In this document: positions 39,079 to 48,004 of the stretch, piece after piece
How positions within the stretch are numbered: the stretch's first letter is position 1
Layout of the letters: every line of letters begins with the position of its first letter
Origin: Oxalobacteraceae sp. CFBP 8761
GTDB lineage: Bacteria; Pseudomonadota; Gammaproteobacteria; Burkholderiales; Burkholderiaceae_D
NCBI GenBank assembly: GCA_014841595.1
Contig: JACYUE010000002.1
Span: forward strand, 496,001-560,000
Direction of reading: 5' to 3'
Length of the DNA: 64,000 nucleotides
Translations under genes and position numbers: made by a program
Notes under the pieces: generated by a model
Seen by the model: only the letters and a program-made list of their open reading frames with translations
What the model was told of the DNA's origin: nothing
Databases searched by the model: none

Positions 39079-39854
39079 TGTGCTTTACCGGGGGCGTAAG
39101 GGCCCGTGCCCCTGCGCTTCTGTCGGCGCTGCTGGTGGGTCTGCTGATCGCGGTCCCGGCCGCAGCCCAGAACCAGGACCTGCTGGCCGGCGTGCTGCCC
39201 GGCGCCACGTCCACCAGTGCCGGCATGAGCGTCAAGTCGCAGATCCTGGTGCTCATGACGCTGCTCGGGCTGCTGCCCGTGATGGTCATGATGATGACCT
39301 GCTTCACGCGCTTCGTGATCGTGCTGTCGCTGCTGCGCCAGGCGCTCGGCCTGCAGCAGGGCCTGCCCACCCGGATCATCACCGGCATCGCCCTGATCCT
39401 GACCATCCTCGTGATGCGCCCCGTGGGCGAGCAGGTCTGGACCCAGGCCTTCCTGCCGTACGACCAGGACAAGATCGGCCTCGAGACTGCGCTGCGCATC
39501 GCCGAGCAACCTGTCTCGCGCTTCATGCTGGCCCAGACCAGCAAGGCGTCGCTGGCGCAGGTCGCCCGCCTGGCCGGTGAATCGACGGCCCAGCCGCCGC
39601 AGCAGCACAGCTTCCCCGTCAAGCTGGCCGCGTTCGTGCTGTCCGAACTGAAGACCGCGTTCCAGATCGGCGCGATGCTGTTCATCCCGTTTTTGATCAT
39701 TGACCTGGTGGTCTCGTCGGTGCTGATGGCGATGGGCATGATGATGCTCTCGCCCCTTGTCATTTCCCTGCCGTTCAAGCTGCTGCTGTTCGTGCTGGTC
39801 GATGGCTGGACGCTCACGGTGAGCACACTGGTTGGCAGCATCCATGCTTACTAG
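39075..39854 (+). CDS. fliP: Flagellar export gate protein FliP
   Basis: Core subunit of the FliP5Q4R1 export gate. The 259-residue product has a cleavable-type N-terminal signal (about 1-31), then FliP signatures QILVLMTLLGLLPVMVMMMT and VLMAMGMMMLSPLVISLP. The length is normal. The chaperone-like FliO, usually just upstream, is missing. Confidence 0.96.
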   Translation: MMCFTGGVRARAPALLSALLVGLLIAVPAAAQNQDLLAGVLPGATSTSAGMSVKSQILVLMTLLGLLPVMVMMMTCFTRFVIVLSLLRQALGLQQGLPTRIITGIALILTILVMRPVGEQVWTQAFLPYDQDKIGLETALRIAEQPVSRFMLAQTSKASLAQVARLAGESTAQPPQQHSFPVKLAAFVLSELKTAFQIGAMLFIPFLIIDLVVSSVLMAMGMMMLSPLVISLPFKLLLFVLVDGWTLTVSTLVGSIHAY

Positions 39855-39887
39855 TATCAAACCTGGCCTGGCCACGGGAGAATCGCG

Positions 39888-40157
39888 ATGAGTCCCGATA
39901 TCGCCGTCGACCTCGTGGTCGAGGCCCTGCAGATCGTCATGCTGATGGTGATGGTACTGGTGATCCCGGGCCTGCTGGTTGGCTTGCTGGTGGCGCTGGT
40001 GCAGGCGGCCACCCAGATCAACGAACAGACGCTGAGTTTTTTGCCGCGCCTGCTGGTGACGCTGCTGGCCGTGATCCTGGCCGGCCACTGGATGACGTCG
40101 ACGCTGATGGATTACTGCGTCTCGGTGTTTCAGCGCGCGGCAACGCTCGTCGGCTAG
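39888..40157 (+). CDS. fliQ: Flagellar export gate protein FliQ
   Basis: The 89-residue product has two TM helices and family motifs (ALQIVMLMVMVLVIPGLLVG; QAATQINEQTLSFLPRLL). An ACGGGAG ribosome binding site precedes ATG 39888. It is part of the fliP-fliQ-fliR gate set. Confidence 0.95.
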   Translation: MSPDIAVDLVVEALQIVMLMVMVLVIPGLLVGLLVALVQAATQINEQTLSFLPRLLVTLLAVILAGHWMTSTLMDYCVSVFQRAATLVG

Positions 40158-40173
40158 GGCAGGGCGCGCGCCG

Positions 40174-40953
40174 ATGGAACTGTACGGCTTCCTGATGCCG
40201 CTGATCGGCGCCTTGTGGTGGCCGTTCTGCCGCATCATGGCGATGATGATCACCGCGCCCGTACTGGGCGACGGGACGATCCCCATCCCCGTGCGCGCGC
40301 TGCTGGCGGTGGTGCTGTCGTTTTTGATGCTGCCACTCACGAGCAAGGGTGCGATGCCCGATGCGTTTTCGCTGGCCGGCGTGCTGGCGATGTTCGAGCA
40401 GGCCGTGATCGGCGCCGTCATCGGCCTGGCGCTGCAGTTCGCGATGGCGGCCATCAGCATGCTGGGTTTCCTGGCCTCGAGCCAGATCGGCTTTTCGATG
40501 GCGACCATGAACGACCCGGTCAATGGCCAGGCGTCGGATGTGATTTCGAGCCTGATGGCGCTGGTGGCGATGCTGGTGTTCTTTGCCATCGACGCGCATC
40601 TGGTGCTGGTGGCAGTACTGGGCCAGAGTTTTCTGGCCTGGCCGGTGGGCGGCGGCTTGCAGCCGATGCTGCTCGAAGCCGTGGCGCTGAACCTGAGCTG
40701 GGTGTTCGCCGCCGCGATCCTGCTGGCGCTGCCGCTCGTGTTTTCCACCGTGGTGGTGCAGATCGGCTTTGGTTTTCTGAACCGCGTCGCGCCCAGCCTG
40801 AACCTGTTTTCACTGGGTTTTTCGCTGGTGACGATTTTTGGCTTGCTGATGCTGATCCAGCTGGTGCGCTTCATCCCGGAGCACTACATCGCGATGACCA
40901 ACCAGTTGCTGGAAATGCTGACCGAACAAATGAGGCTGGCCCATGGCCGATAG
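40174..40953 (+). CDS. fliR: Flagellar export gate protein FliR
   Basis: The 259-residue product has about six hydrophobic segments and FliR motifs (GALWWPFCRIMAMMITAPVL; SSQIGFSMATMNDP). It closes the FliPQR gate and contacts FlhB, whose gene overlaps its end by 11 bases. Confidence 0.95.
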   Translation: MELYGFLMPLIGALWWPFCRIMAMMITAPVLGDGTIPIPVRALLAVVLSFLMLPLTSKGAMPDAFSLAGVLAMFEQAVIGAVIGLALQFAMAAISMLGFLASSQIGFSMATMNDPVNGQASDVISSLMALVAMLVFFAIDAHLVLVAVLGQSFLAWPVGGGLQPMLLEAVALNLSWVFAAAILLALPLVFSTVVVQIGFGFLNRVAPSLNLFSLGFSLVTIFGLLMLIQLVRFIPEHYIAMTNQLLEMLTEQMRLAHGR

Positions 40954-42079
40954 CAGCAGCGGCGACAAGACCGAAAAACCCTCGGCGCAAAAACTCAAGA
41001 AAGCGCGCGACGAAGGGCAGGTAGCGCGCTCGCGCGACCTGGCGACGGCTGTTGGCATCCTGATCAGCCTGAAGGTCTTCATGCTGATGCTGCCCGGTTA
41101 CCTGGACGACATGCGCCACCTGTTTCGTCTCGTGTTCGTGCCGCTGGGCGAGGCGGGCGACCTGGAGAACGCGATGTCGACCGTGTTTTCGTCCGCGCTG
41201 CTGCTGCTCGTGCACATGGTGCTGCCGTTGCTGGCCGTGCCGCTGGCCATCGTCATTGCCGGCGCGATCCCGGGTGGCATCGTCGCCAGCGGCAAGAATC
41301 TGGCGCCGAAGTTCAGCCGCCTCAATCCGCTGACCAATCTGGGCAACCTGTTCAAGCAGAAGCACTGGGTGGGCTTCCTGACATCGGCGGCCAAGGCGAT
41401 CGTGCTCGGCATCGTGCTGTGGCACGTCTCGAACGGCAGCATCAAGGGCTATATCGAGTTGCAGCGCATGCCGCTGGACGACGCCATCGGCGCCGGCGGC
41501 ACGCTGGTGTTCGACGCGCTGATGGCGCTGGTGGCGGTGTTCATCCTGTTCGCGCTGATCGACGTGCCGGTACAGAGTTTTCTCTTCATGCGCAACCAGC
41601 GCATGAGCAAGCAGGACCTTAAGGAAGAGCACAAGAGCAGCGAAGGCCGCCCGGAAATCAAACAGCGCATCCGCCAGCTGCAAAACCAGCTGGCCCAGCG
41701 CAGCGTGCGCAAGTCGGTGCCGACGGCTGACGTTGTGATCGTCAATCCCGAACATTACGCGGTGGCGCTCAAGTACGACGTCAACCGCGCCGAGGCCCCG
41801 TTCGTGGTGGCCAAGGGCGTCGACGAGATGGCACTGTTCATCCGCCGCGTGGCTGCCGAGCACGGGCTCGAGGTGGTGGAGCTGCCGCCGCTGGCGCGCG
41901 CGATCTATCACACGAGCCAGGTGCAGCAGCAGATTCCCGCGCCGCTGTACCAGGCCGTGTCGCAAGTGCTGAATTATGTTTTACAACTGAATGCGTTCCG
42001 TGCAGGCAGGCGCCAGGCGCCGCCCCGGTTCCCCAACGAGGTGGTCGTACCACCGCACCTGAGTGAGGCTCAAGCATGA
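40943..42079 (+). CDS. flhB: Export apparatus switch protein FlhB with NPEH cleavage motif
   Basis: Controls the change from hook to filament export. The 378-residue product begins with the KTEKPSAQKLKKARDEGQVA signature, has four TM helices (about 30-210) and a cytosolic domain. The autocleavage motif, normally NPTH, is NPEH at 268-271 (VIVNPEHYAVALKYD). Asn and Pro, between which cleavage occurs, are kept. The C-terminal tail after residue 340 is longer and Pro-rich. It overlaps fliR and flhA. Confidence 0.95.
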   Translation: MADSSSGDKTEKPSAQKLKKARDEGQVARSRDLATAVGILISLKVFMLMLPGYLDDMRHLFRLVFVPLGEAGDLENAMSTVFSSALLLLVHMVLPLLAVPLAIVIAGAIPGGIVASGKNLAPKFSRLNPLTNLGNLFKQKHWVGFLTSAAKAIVLGIVLWHVSNGSIKGYIELQRMPLDDAIGAGGTLVFDALMALVAVFILFALIDVPVQSFLFMRNQRMSKQDLKEEHKSSEGRPEIKQRIRQLQNQLAQRSVRKSVPTADVVIVNPEHYAVALKYDVNRAEAPFVVAKGVDEMALFIRRVAAEHGLEVVELPPLARAIYHTSQVQQQIPAPLYQAVSQVLNYVLQLNAFRAGRRQAPPRFPNEVVVPPHLSEAQA

Positions 42080-44178
42080 CCGTGACGAATACCTTCAACG
42101 CATTCGTGGGAGAGCTGCGTCGCCACAAGTTCGCCGCGCCCGTGTTCCTGATCGCGCTGCTGGGCATGATCATCCTGCCGCTGCCGCCGATCCTGCTCGA
42201 CGTGCTGTTCACGTTCAACATCGTGCTGGCGCTGATCGTGATCCTGGTGGCCGTGACGGCGCGGCGCCCGCTCGACTTCTCGGTATTCCCGACCGTGATC
42301 CTGGGCACCACCCTGATGCGCCTGGCGCTGAACGTGGCGTCGACCCGCGTCGTCCTGCTGCATGGTCATGAAGGCACGCACGCGGCCGGCCAGGTCATCG
42401 AATCGTTCGGCAACGTGGTCATTGGCGGCAATTTCGTCGTTGGCCTGGTGGTGTTCGTGATCCTGATGATCATCAACTTCATCGTCGTGACCAAGGGTGC
42501 CGAGCGCATCTCGGAAGTCTCGGCCCGCTTCACGCTCGATGCGCTGCCGGGCAAGCAGATGGCGATCGACGCCGACCTGAATGCCGGCCTCGTCAACCAG
42601 GAGCAGGCGACCACGCGGCGCAAGGACGTCGCGGCCGAAGCCGACTTCTATGGCGCGATGGACGGCGCCTCCAAATTCGTGCGCGGCGACGCCATCGCCT
42701 CGATCCTGATCCTGATCATCAACCTGATCGGCGGCGTCGCCATCGGTGCGCTGATGCACGACCTGCCGCTGGGCGACGCATTCCGCGTGTACGCGCTGCT
42801 CACGATCGGCGATGGCCTGGTTGGCCAGATCCCGGCGCTGCTGCTGTCGGCGGCCGCCGCGATCCTGGTCACGCGCATCGGCGAGTCGGGTGACCTCGAA
42901 CAGCAGGTCGGCCATCAGCTGCTGGCGCAGCCGGGCGTGCTGTACTCGGCGGCCGGCGTGATGATGATCCTGGCGATCGTGCCGGGCATGCCGTGGTGGT
43001 TCTTCACGGTGGCCGCCGGCGTTCTGGCGTGGGTCGGCTGGACGATGGCCAAACGTATCGGCGCGCCGGACGTGGCGGGCGTGGCAAAGATCGAGGCGGC
43101 CTTGCGCGACGACCGCGTACCCGAACTCGATTGGCAGGCGCTGCCGGTCGTGCAGGCGGTCACGGTGGCGGTGGGCTACAAGCTGGTGGGCATGATCGAC
43201 CGCGCCCAGGCCGAGCCGCTGGCCAAACGCATCAAAGGCGTGCGCCAGAGCCTGTCGGAGCAGATGGGCATGCTGCTGCCGGCGATTTCGGTGCGCGACG
43301 ACCTGGCGCTACGCCCGACGCAATACGCGATCAGCCTGTCGGGCACCGTCGTGGCCGAGGCCGAAGTCATGCCCGACCATCTGCTGGCGATCCCGTCGCC
43401 GAACGTGTACGGCGAACTCGATGGCATCCCCGGCATCGAGCCGGCGTACGGGATGGCGATCACGTGGATCCTGCCCGAGCAGAAGGCGCATGCGCTGGGC
43501 CTGGGCTACCAGGTGGTCGAAGTGCCGAGCGCGATCGCCACCCACGTGTCGAAAGTGGTGCGCGAATACCTGCACGAATTGTTCCGCCACGAAGACGTGC
43601 CGGCGATCCTGGAACGCCTGACGGCGCTGTCGCCCAAGCTGGCCGCGGCGCTCGACAAGGCGCTCACGCACACCCAGCTGCTGCGCGTGTTCCGCGTGCT
43701 GCTCACCGAAGGTGTGTCACTGAAGGACATCGTGGTGATCGCCACCACGCTGCTCGACAGCTCGGAGACGACCAAGGACCCGATCCTGCTGGCGGCCGAA
43801 GTACGCTGCGCGCTGCGGCGCCAGATTGTCTCGACGCTGTTCGGCAAAAAGAAAGACATGCCGGCCTTTAACCTGTCGGCCGAACTGGAAAACATGCTGC
43901 TTGGCTCGCTGAACCAGGCGCGCCAGAATGGCGGCGGCAAGGTCGCGCTGGACAATTATCCGATCGATCCGCAACTGCTGGCGCAACTGCAGATCAATAT
44001 GCCGGTCGCGCGCGAGCAGATGAAGGGGCAGCACACACCGCCGCTCTTGCTCGTGCTGCCGCAGGTACGGCCGCTGCTGGCGCGCTATGCGCGGCTGTTC
44101 GCGCCGGGCCTGCACGTGCTGTCGTACAACGAGATCCCCGAAAACCGCGACGTGTCGATCGTCGGGACGGTGGGCTGA
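42076..44178 (+). CDS. flhA: Flagellar export gate protein FlhA
   Basis: Large proton-coupled export gate subunit. The 700 residues include the eight-helix membrane part, the family signature LGTTLMRLALNVASTRVVLL (about 76-95), the FHIPEP loop with KGAERISEVSARFTLDALPG, and the cytosolic chaperone-docking domain. The length is normal. Its stop directly abuts the stop of the convergent MFS gene with no visible terminator between. Confidence 0.97.
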   Translation: MTVTNTFNAFVGELRRHKFAAPVFLIALLGMIILPLPPILLDVLFTFNIVLALIVILVAVTARRPLDFSVFPTVILGTTLMRLALNVASTRVVLLHGHEGTHAAGQVIESFGNVVIGGNFVVGLVVFVILMIINFIVVTKGAERISEVSARFTLDALPGKQMAIDADLNAGLVNQEQATTRRKDVAAEADFYGAMDGASKFVRGDAIASILILIINLIGGVAIGALMHDLPLGDAFRVYALLTIGDGLVGQIPALLLSAAAAILVTRIGESGDLEQQVGHQLLAQPGVLYSAAGVMMILAIVPGMPWWFFTVAAGVLAWVGWTMAKRIGAPDVAGVAKIEAALRDDRVPELDWQALPVVQAVTVAVGYKLVGMIDRAQAEPLAKRIKGVRQSLSEQMGMLLPAISVRDDLALRPTQYAISLSGTVVAEAEVMPDHLLAIPSPNVYGELDGIPGIEPAYGMAITWILPEQKAHALGLGYQVVEVPSAIATHVSKVVREYLHELFRHEDVPAILERLTALSPKLAAALDKALTHTQLLRVFRVLLTEGVSLKDIVVIATTLLDSSETTKDPILLAAEVRCALRRQIVSTLFGKKKDMPAFNLSAELENMLLGSLNQARQNGGGKVALDNYPIDPQLLAQLQINMPVAREQMKGQHTPPLLLVLPQVRPLLARYARLFAPGLHVLSYNEIPENRDVSIVGTVG

Positions 44179-45804
44179 TCAGCCCTTGGCCACGAGGCGC
44201 CGTGTGATCACCGGGCCATCTGGCCCCAGGTGAAACGCCAGCTTGCGCTCGCGCAGCGCGGCGTCACCCGCCGTGGCGCGGTCGAAGCGGCGCAGGTGCT
44301 CGGTCCAGGATGGATCGATGATCTGCTCGGTGAACAGGCCCGGATCGCTGACGTCGCGCAGCAACGTCCAGCTGAGCGCGCCCTGGCGCAGCCGCGCGCG
44401 CCGGCTCAGTTCCATCAGCGCCATGAAGGCTTCGGTGCGCTCCGGGTCGATCCGGTATTCCACTGTCAGCACGAGGCGCCCGCCATCCTGCAGCGGCGAG
44501 AGAGACGGCGCCAGCGCCTTGAGCGCCGACGATGGCGTCATGTCTTCGAGCAGCTCGCGGTCCTGAATCAAACGCAGCACGAGCGCCATGACGACCACGC
44601 TGCTGCCAGCCGCATACAACAGGCTGTGCTGCACGCTGTCGAGCGTCGCGACCTGGCCCCAGGCTGCGGCGCCCGTCGCGCTCGCGCCCATCAGGGCCAT
44701 CTGGTAGATCGACATCCCGCGCGCCCGCACCCAGTCGGGCAGGGCCATCTGCATCGACACGCTCAGCGAATTGGCGGATACGATGAAGGCCATCCCCGAC
44801 AGCCACATCGCGCTAGAGGTCAGCACCACGTTCGTGCTGACCGCCGCCACCGCGATCATCGCCGCCGACAGCACGGTGCTGGCCATGACGAGCGTATCGC
44901 GGCTGAACGCCTGGCGCATGCGCGGCAGGAAGAACACGGCGCTGATCGCGCCGCCGCCCATGCAGGCCAGCAGCAGCGTAAACACGCCGGCGCCGCCGCC
45001 GCCCTGCGCGCGCGCGACCAGCGGCAGCAGCGCCATCAGAGCGGTGGAGTGGAAGAACGACGCCGCCACCCGCGCCAGCACCGCTTTCACGCGGTTGGAA
45101 TGGCGCGCAAACTGCAGGCCGACGCGCATTGCGCCGCCGATCCGCTCGCGCCCCAGCGGACTTGGCACGTGCGTGCGGCGCCAGCGCATGATCACGAAGC
45201 CCGAAATCACCGACAGCACCGCATTGAGCACGAACACGTAGGCGCTGCCCAGGCTCGCGATGATGGCGCCGGCAGCCAGCGGTCCGGCAATGCGCGACGC
45301 GTTCATCGCCACGCCATTCAATGCCAGCGCCGCCGGCAACTGCGCGCGCGGCACCAGTTCGGGCACGATCGCCGAGAACACGGGCCAGCGCATGGCCAGG
45401 CCAATGCCGTTGGCGAACGTGAGCGCCAGCAGCACGGGTGGCGTGATGGCGTCGGCCAGGATCACCGCGCACAGGATCGTGGCCACGACGGCGACCCAGA
45501 ATTGCGTGATGATGAAATAGCGCCGCCGGTCGAGGATGTCGGCCAGTGCGCCGCTGGGCAGCCCGAGCAAAAACACGGGCAGCATCGATGCGGTCTGCAC
45601 CAGAGCGACCCAGATCGGCGCGGTCGTCAGCGACGTCATCATCCAGGCGGCGGCCACATCGTTCATCCACATGCAGGTGTTGGCGATCAGCCAGGTCAGC
45701 CACAGCATGCGGAACACGGGCGCGCGCATCGGCCCGAACGCCGACGGCGGCGGCGCGGCGTCGTTGGCCGAAGGCGCCGGGGCAGGGGTCTGGGATTTGG
45801 TCAT
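44179..45804 (-). CDS. MFS exporter (MFS_3 type) with C-terminal monooxygenase-like domain
   Basis: The 541-residue product has about 12 TM helices in residues 30-440 with MFS loop motifs (GALADILDRRRYF) and a C-terminal soluble domain of about 95 residues (RLVLTVEYRIDPERTEAFMA onward). The latter resembles the ferredoxin-like fold of antibiotic-biosynthesis-monooxygenase proteins. This layout is known in the PF05977 transmembrane secretion effector family, which includes siderophore and drug exporters. I chose ATG 45804; ATG 45846 is possible. The substrate is unknown, and it is not obviously flagellar. Confidence 0.82.
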   Translation of the reverse strand: MTKSQTPAPAPSANDAAPPPSAFGPMRAPVFRMLWLTWLIANTCMWMNDVAAAWMMTSLTTAPIWVALVQTASMLPVFLLGLPSGALADILDRRRYFIITQFWVAVVATILCAVILADAITPPVLLALTFANGIGLAMRWPVFSAIVPELVPRAQLPAALALNGVAMNASRIAGPLAAGAIIASLGSAYVFVLNAVLSVISGFVIMRWRRTHVPSPLGRERIGGAMRVGLQFARHSNRVKAVLARVAASFFHSTALMALLPLVARAQGGGGAGVFTLLLACMGGGAISAVFFLPRMRQAFSRDTLVMASTVLSAAMIAVAAVSTNVVLTSSAMWLSGMAFIVSANSLSVSMQMALPDWVRARGMSIYQMALMGASATGAAAWGQVATLDSVQHSLLYAAGSSVVVMALVLRLIQDRELLEDMTPSSALKALAPSLSPLQDGGRLVLTVEYRIDPERTEAFMALMELSRRARLRQGALSWTLLRDVSDPGLFTEQIIDPSWTEHLRRFDRATAGDAALRERKLAFHLGPDGPVITRRLVAKG

Positions 45805-45943
45805 GCCGGTGAGCTCACCGGCAGCGGCGCAGCTGGCCGCGTGCATCTGCAGCGTGTCATTGATAGGGCGAATGCGTGAAGACAAGCGCCATTGTAGTCG
45901 GCGCAGCCCCGGGGGCGGCGCGCTGCTCAGCCGGCTCGATCAG

Positions 45944-46792
45944 TCAGCCGCGCCCGCGCTGCGCGGGCAGCAGCAGCGCCAGTTCGGCCACGGCGCGAAA
46001 CACGGCCGGCGTCAGCGCCTGCGCCGCCTCTTCGGCGTTGGCGATCATCGCGTGGCTGCGCCCGGGGGGCAGGGCGTCGCGAAAGCCCCAGCGCAGCACT
46101 GTCAGGCCAGCGCGCTTTAACAGGGTTTCGAGTTCGGGCTGCAGCCAGCGCAGGCGCGTGAGCGCGCTCGCGTCGGGCGCGCAGACCTCGATGACCAGGC
46201 CCTGCGGCGTCGGTTCGACCTGAATCACGACGGCGCTGCCGTCGGCCAGTTCGAGTTCGAGCCGTAGCGCAGCGCGCGCACGGCGCCGGCGGCCGGGAGG
46301 CTTGTCGGCCTCGTCGGCCAGCACGGCCAGGTGCTGCGGCTTGTCGCCGGCGCCATGGACCGTGAAGCGCCAGGCATCCTGGTGCGTGGCGAGCAGCTGG
46401 GGCTGGTGTACGACCTGGCCCTGTTGTCCGGCAGCGAGCATGGCCGGCGACAAATGCCCGCCCATGTCGGCCAGCGCGCGGCTGGTCAACTGGCTGCCAT
46501 GGTTACGCACCTGGCTGCGCCAGGCGCGCGCCAGGCCGGCGCCGTCCTGCTGCTGATAGGCCAGCTGGCGCGCCATCAGCACCTGGTCCGGCCGCATGGC
46601 GGCGCCATCGCCGTCGGAGGCCGGGCCCGGCTGACCCGTGGCCTGGGTTTCCGGCGCCAGTGGGGCCGGGAACGGCAGCGGCAGCGCATCTGCGCCACCG
46701 GCCAGGACGGCGGACGGGGCCACCACAGCGCCGACCTGCAACGGCGCGAGGGTTGGCGGGGGCAGCGCGGCAACGGGGAACATCTGGGCCAT
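45944..46792 (-). CDS. FliK-C-like hypothetical protein beside flagellin
   Basis: The 282-residue product has a Pro/Ala-rich N-terminal third and a C-terminal region (about 165-255) with the beta-rich rhythm of the FliK/flg_hook domain: ALRLELELADGSAVVIQVEP, then PQGLVIEVCAPDASAL and the helix RLRWLQPELETLLKRAGL. It follows fliC in the same direction behind the fliC terminator. I did not identify it with certainty. It could be a second length-control or switch protein, or simply unrelated. Confidence 0.6.
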   Translation of the reverse strand: MAQMFPVAALPPPTLAPLQVGAVVAPSAVLAGGADALPLPFPAPLAPETQATGQPGPASDGDGAAMRPDQVLMARQLAYQQQDGAGLARAWRSQVRNHGSQLTSRALADMGGHLSPAMLAAGQQGQVVHQPQLLATHQDAWRFTVHGAGDKPQHLAVLADEADKPPGRRRRARAALRLELELADGSAVVIQVEPTPQGLVIEVCAPDASALTRLRWLQPELETLLKRAGLTVLRWGFRDALPPGRSHAMIANAEEAAQALTPAVFRAVAELALLLPAQRGRG

Positions 46793-46810
46793 TGGAATGC
46801 CTGTCAAAAA

Positions 46811-46845
46811 CGAAAAAAGGCCAACCGCGTGGCTGGCCTTTGAAC
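46811..46845 (-). terminator. Intrinsic terminator of the flagellin gene
   Basis: AAAGGCCA (46816-46823) and TGGCCTTT (46834-46841) form an 8-bp stem. On the minus strand it is followed by a six-base T-run (complement of 46813-46818). It lies 33 bases beyond the fliC stop. Confidence 0.75.
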
Positions 46846-46877
46846 TCTACCCGGGGTGAGGCCCGGGTATGCGGCCA

Positions 46878-47735
46878 TTATTGCAGCAGCGACATGACCA
46901 TCGACGACATGCTGTTCGACTGCTTGAGCATGGCGGTGCCGGCTTGCAGCAGCATCTGGCTCGACGTCATGTTGGCGCTTTCGGTGGCGAAGTCGACGTC
47001 CATGATCAGGCCGGTAGCTTGCTTGGTGTTGGTGCTGATGTTCGACAGGTTGTTGTTGACGTGTTCCAGGCGGTTGGCGGCGGCGCCCAGGCTCGAACGG
47101 ACTTTGTTGACCGATGCCAGTGCGGTGGTCAGGTCGGTGATCGCAGTGGTGGCATCAGCGGCGGTGCTGATTTCCGTGCCTGCGGCGCCGGCAGCGTACG
47201 ACGCGGTGGCAGCGCCCACGTCGGTAGCAATGGCAGTCACGTCCGTGGCCATCGTGATGTTCATCACTTCGTTTGCATCAGCGCCGATCTGGAATTTCAT
47301 GGCAGCGCCGATGGTACCGCCGACGATCAGCGTTTCGCCACCGAACTTGGTGTTCTTCAGCACGTTGCCGAGTTCGGTACCCAGTGCGTCGTATTCCGAT
47401 TGCATCGACTCCTTGTCAGCGATGCTCGACGACGTATCGGCAGCCTGGGTTGCCAGATCCTTCATGCGGATCAGCATGTTCGACACTTCATCCAGCGCGC
47501 CTTCCGCAGTTTGCAGCATGGCGGTCGAGTTCTGGGTGTTACGCATGGCAACGGCCATACCCGAGGTCTGGGCTTTCAGGCGCGAAGCGATTTGCAGGCC
47601 GGCAGCGTCATCCATTGCCGAGTTGATGCGGTAGCCGGTCGACAGACGGGTCATCGAGGTCGACAGATTGCTCTGGGTCTTCGAGATGGCGTTTTGTGCG
47701 GACAGGGCAGCGTTGTTGGTGTGCAGGCTCAGCAT
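46878..47735 (-). CDS. fliC: Flagellin, short lateral type
   Basis: Filament subunit. The 285-residue product has conserved flagellin ends (MLSLHTNNAALSAQNAISKT; SRLKAQTSGMAVAMRNTQNS; C-terminal MTSSQMLLQAGTAMLKQSNS) and only a small, Ala/Thr-rich variable middle (about 150-200). The size is like the lateral flagellins LafA of Vibrio and Aeromonas, smaller than most primary flagellins. GGAG lies six bases before ATG 47735. A six-bp hairpin CGAGTG-CGT-CACTCG occurs in its leader at 47774-47788. Confidence 0.94.
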   Translation of the reverse strand: MLSLHTNNAALSAQNAISKTQSNLSTSMTRLSTGYRINSAMDDAAGLQIASRLKAQTSGMAVAMRNTQNSTAMLQTAEGALDEVSNMLIRMKDLATQAADTSSSIADKESMQSEYDALGTELGNVLKNTKFGGETLIVGGTIGAAMKFQIGADANEVMNITMATDVTAIATDVGAATASYAAGAAGTEISTAADATTAITDLTTALASVNKVRSSLGAAANRLEHVNNNLSNISTNTKQATGLIMDVDFATESANMTSSQMLLQAGTAMLKQSNSMSSMVMSLLQ

Positions 47736-47811
47736 GATGGACTCCGAAAATGTAGGGGAAGAATTCTGTATGTCGAGTGCGTCACTCGCTCTCATGAGTA
47801 CAAGGCGACAC

Positions 47812-47837
47812 ATTTCCGTACGGCATTAAATTCTTTA
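47812..47837 (-). promoter_or_regulatory. Weak candidate sigma-28 promoter of fliC
   Basis: On the minus strand TAAAGAAT (47837-47830; six of eight to TAAAGTTT), a ten-base spacer, then ACGGAAAT (47819-47812; four of eight to GCCGATAA). It is in a sensible place, 77 bases before fliC, but is a poor match. The true promoter may lie elsewhere in the 47736-47945 region. Confidence 0.3.
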
Positions 47838-47945
47838 TCCAATTTGTTGAAATAAATTTTTCAGCGGGTAATCAGGCCTGCGCTGACCGCCTCACCTTGT
47901 CGGACGTCGCAGCAATAGCAAGCGTTCGAGAATGCGAATGAGGAT

Positions 47946-47964
47946 GATAATGATTCTCATCTCT
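47946..47964. promoter_or_regulatory. Fur box before the TonB-dependent receptor
   Basis: The 19 bases GATAATGATTCTCATCTCT match the Fur consensus at 13 positions, the first nine exactly. They lie 41 bases before the receptor start, where Fur-Fe would block transcription. Confidence 0.65.
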
Positions 47965-48004
47965 GTTAGAATTCCGGTTTTTCGCACCTTACGATCGCCA
48001 AACC

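Noticed and set aside
38658..40874. 738-residue minus-strand open frame opposite fliN-fliP-fliQ-fliR
   Set aside because: Shadow of four well-identified overlapping flagellar genes; its sequence is His/Gln/Arg-rich without domains.
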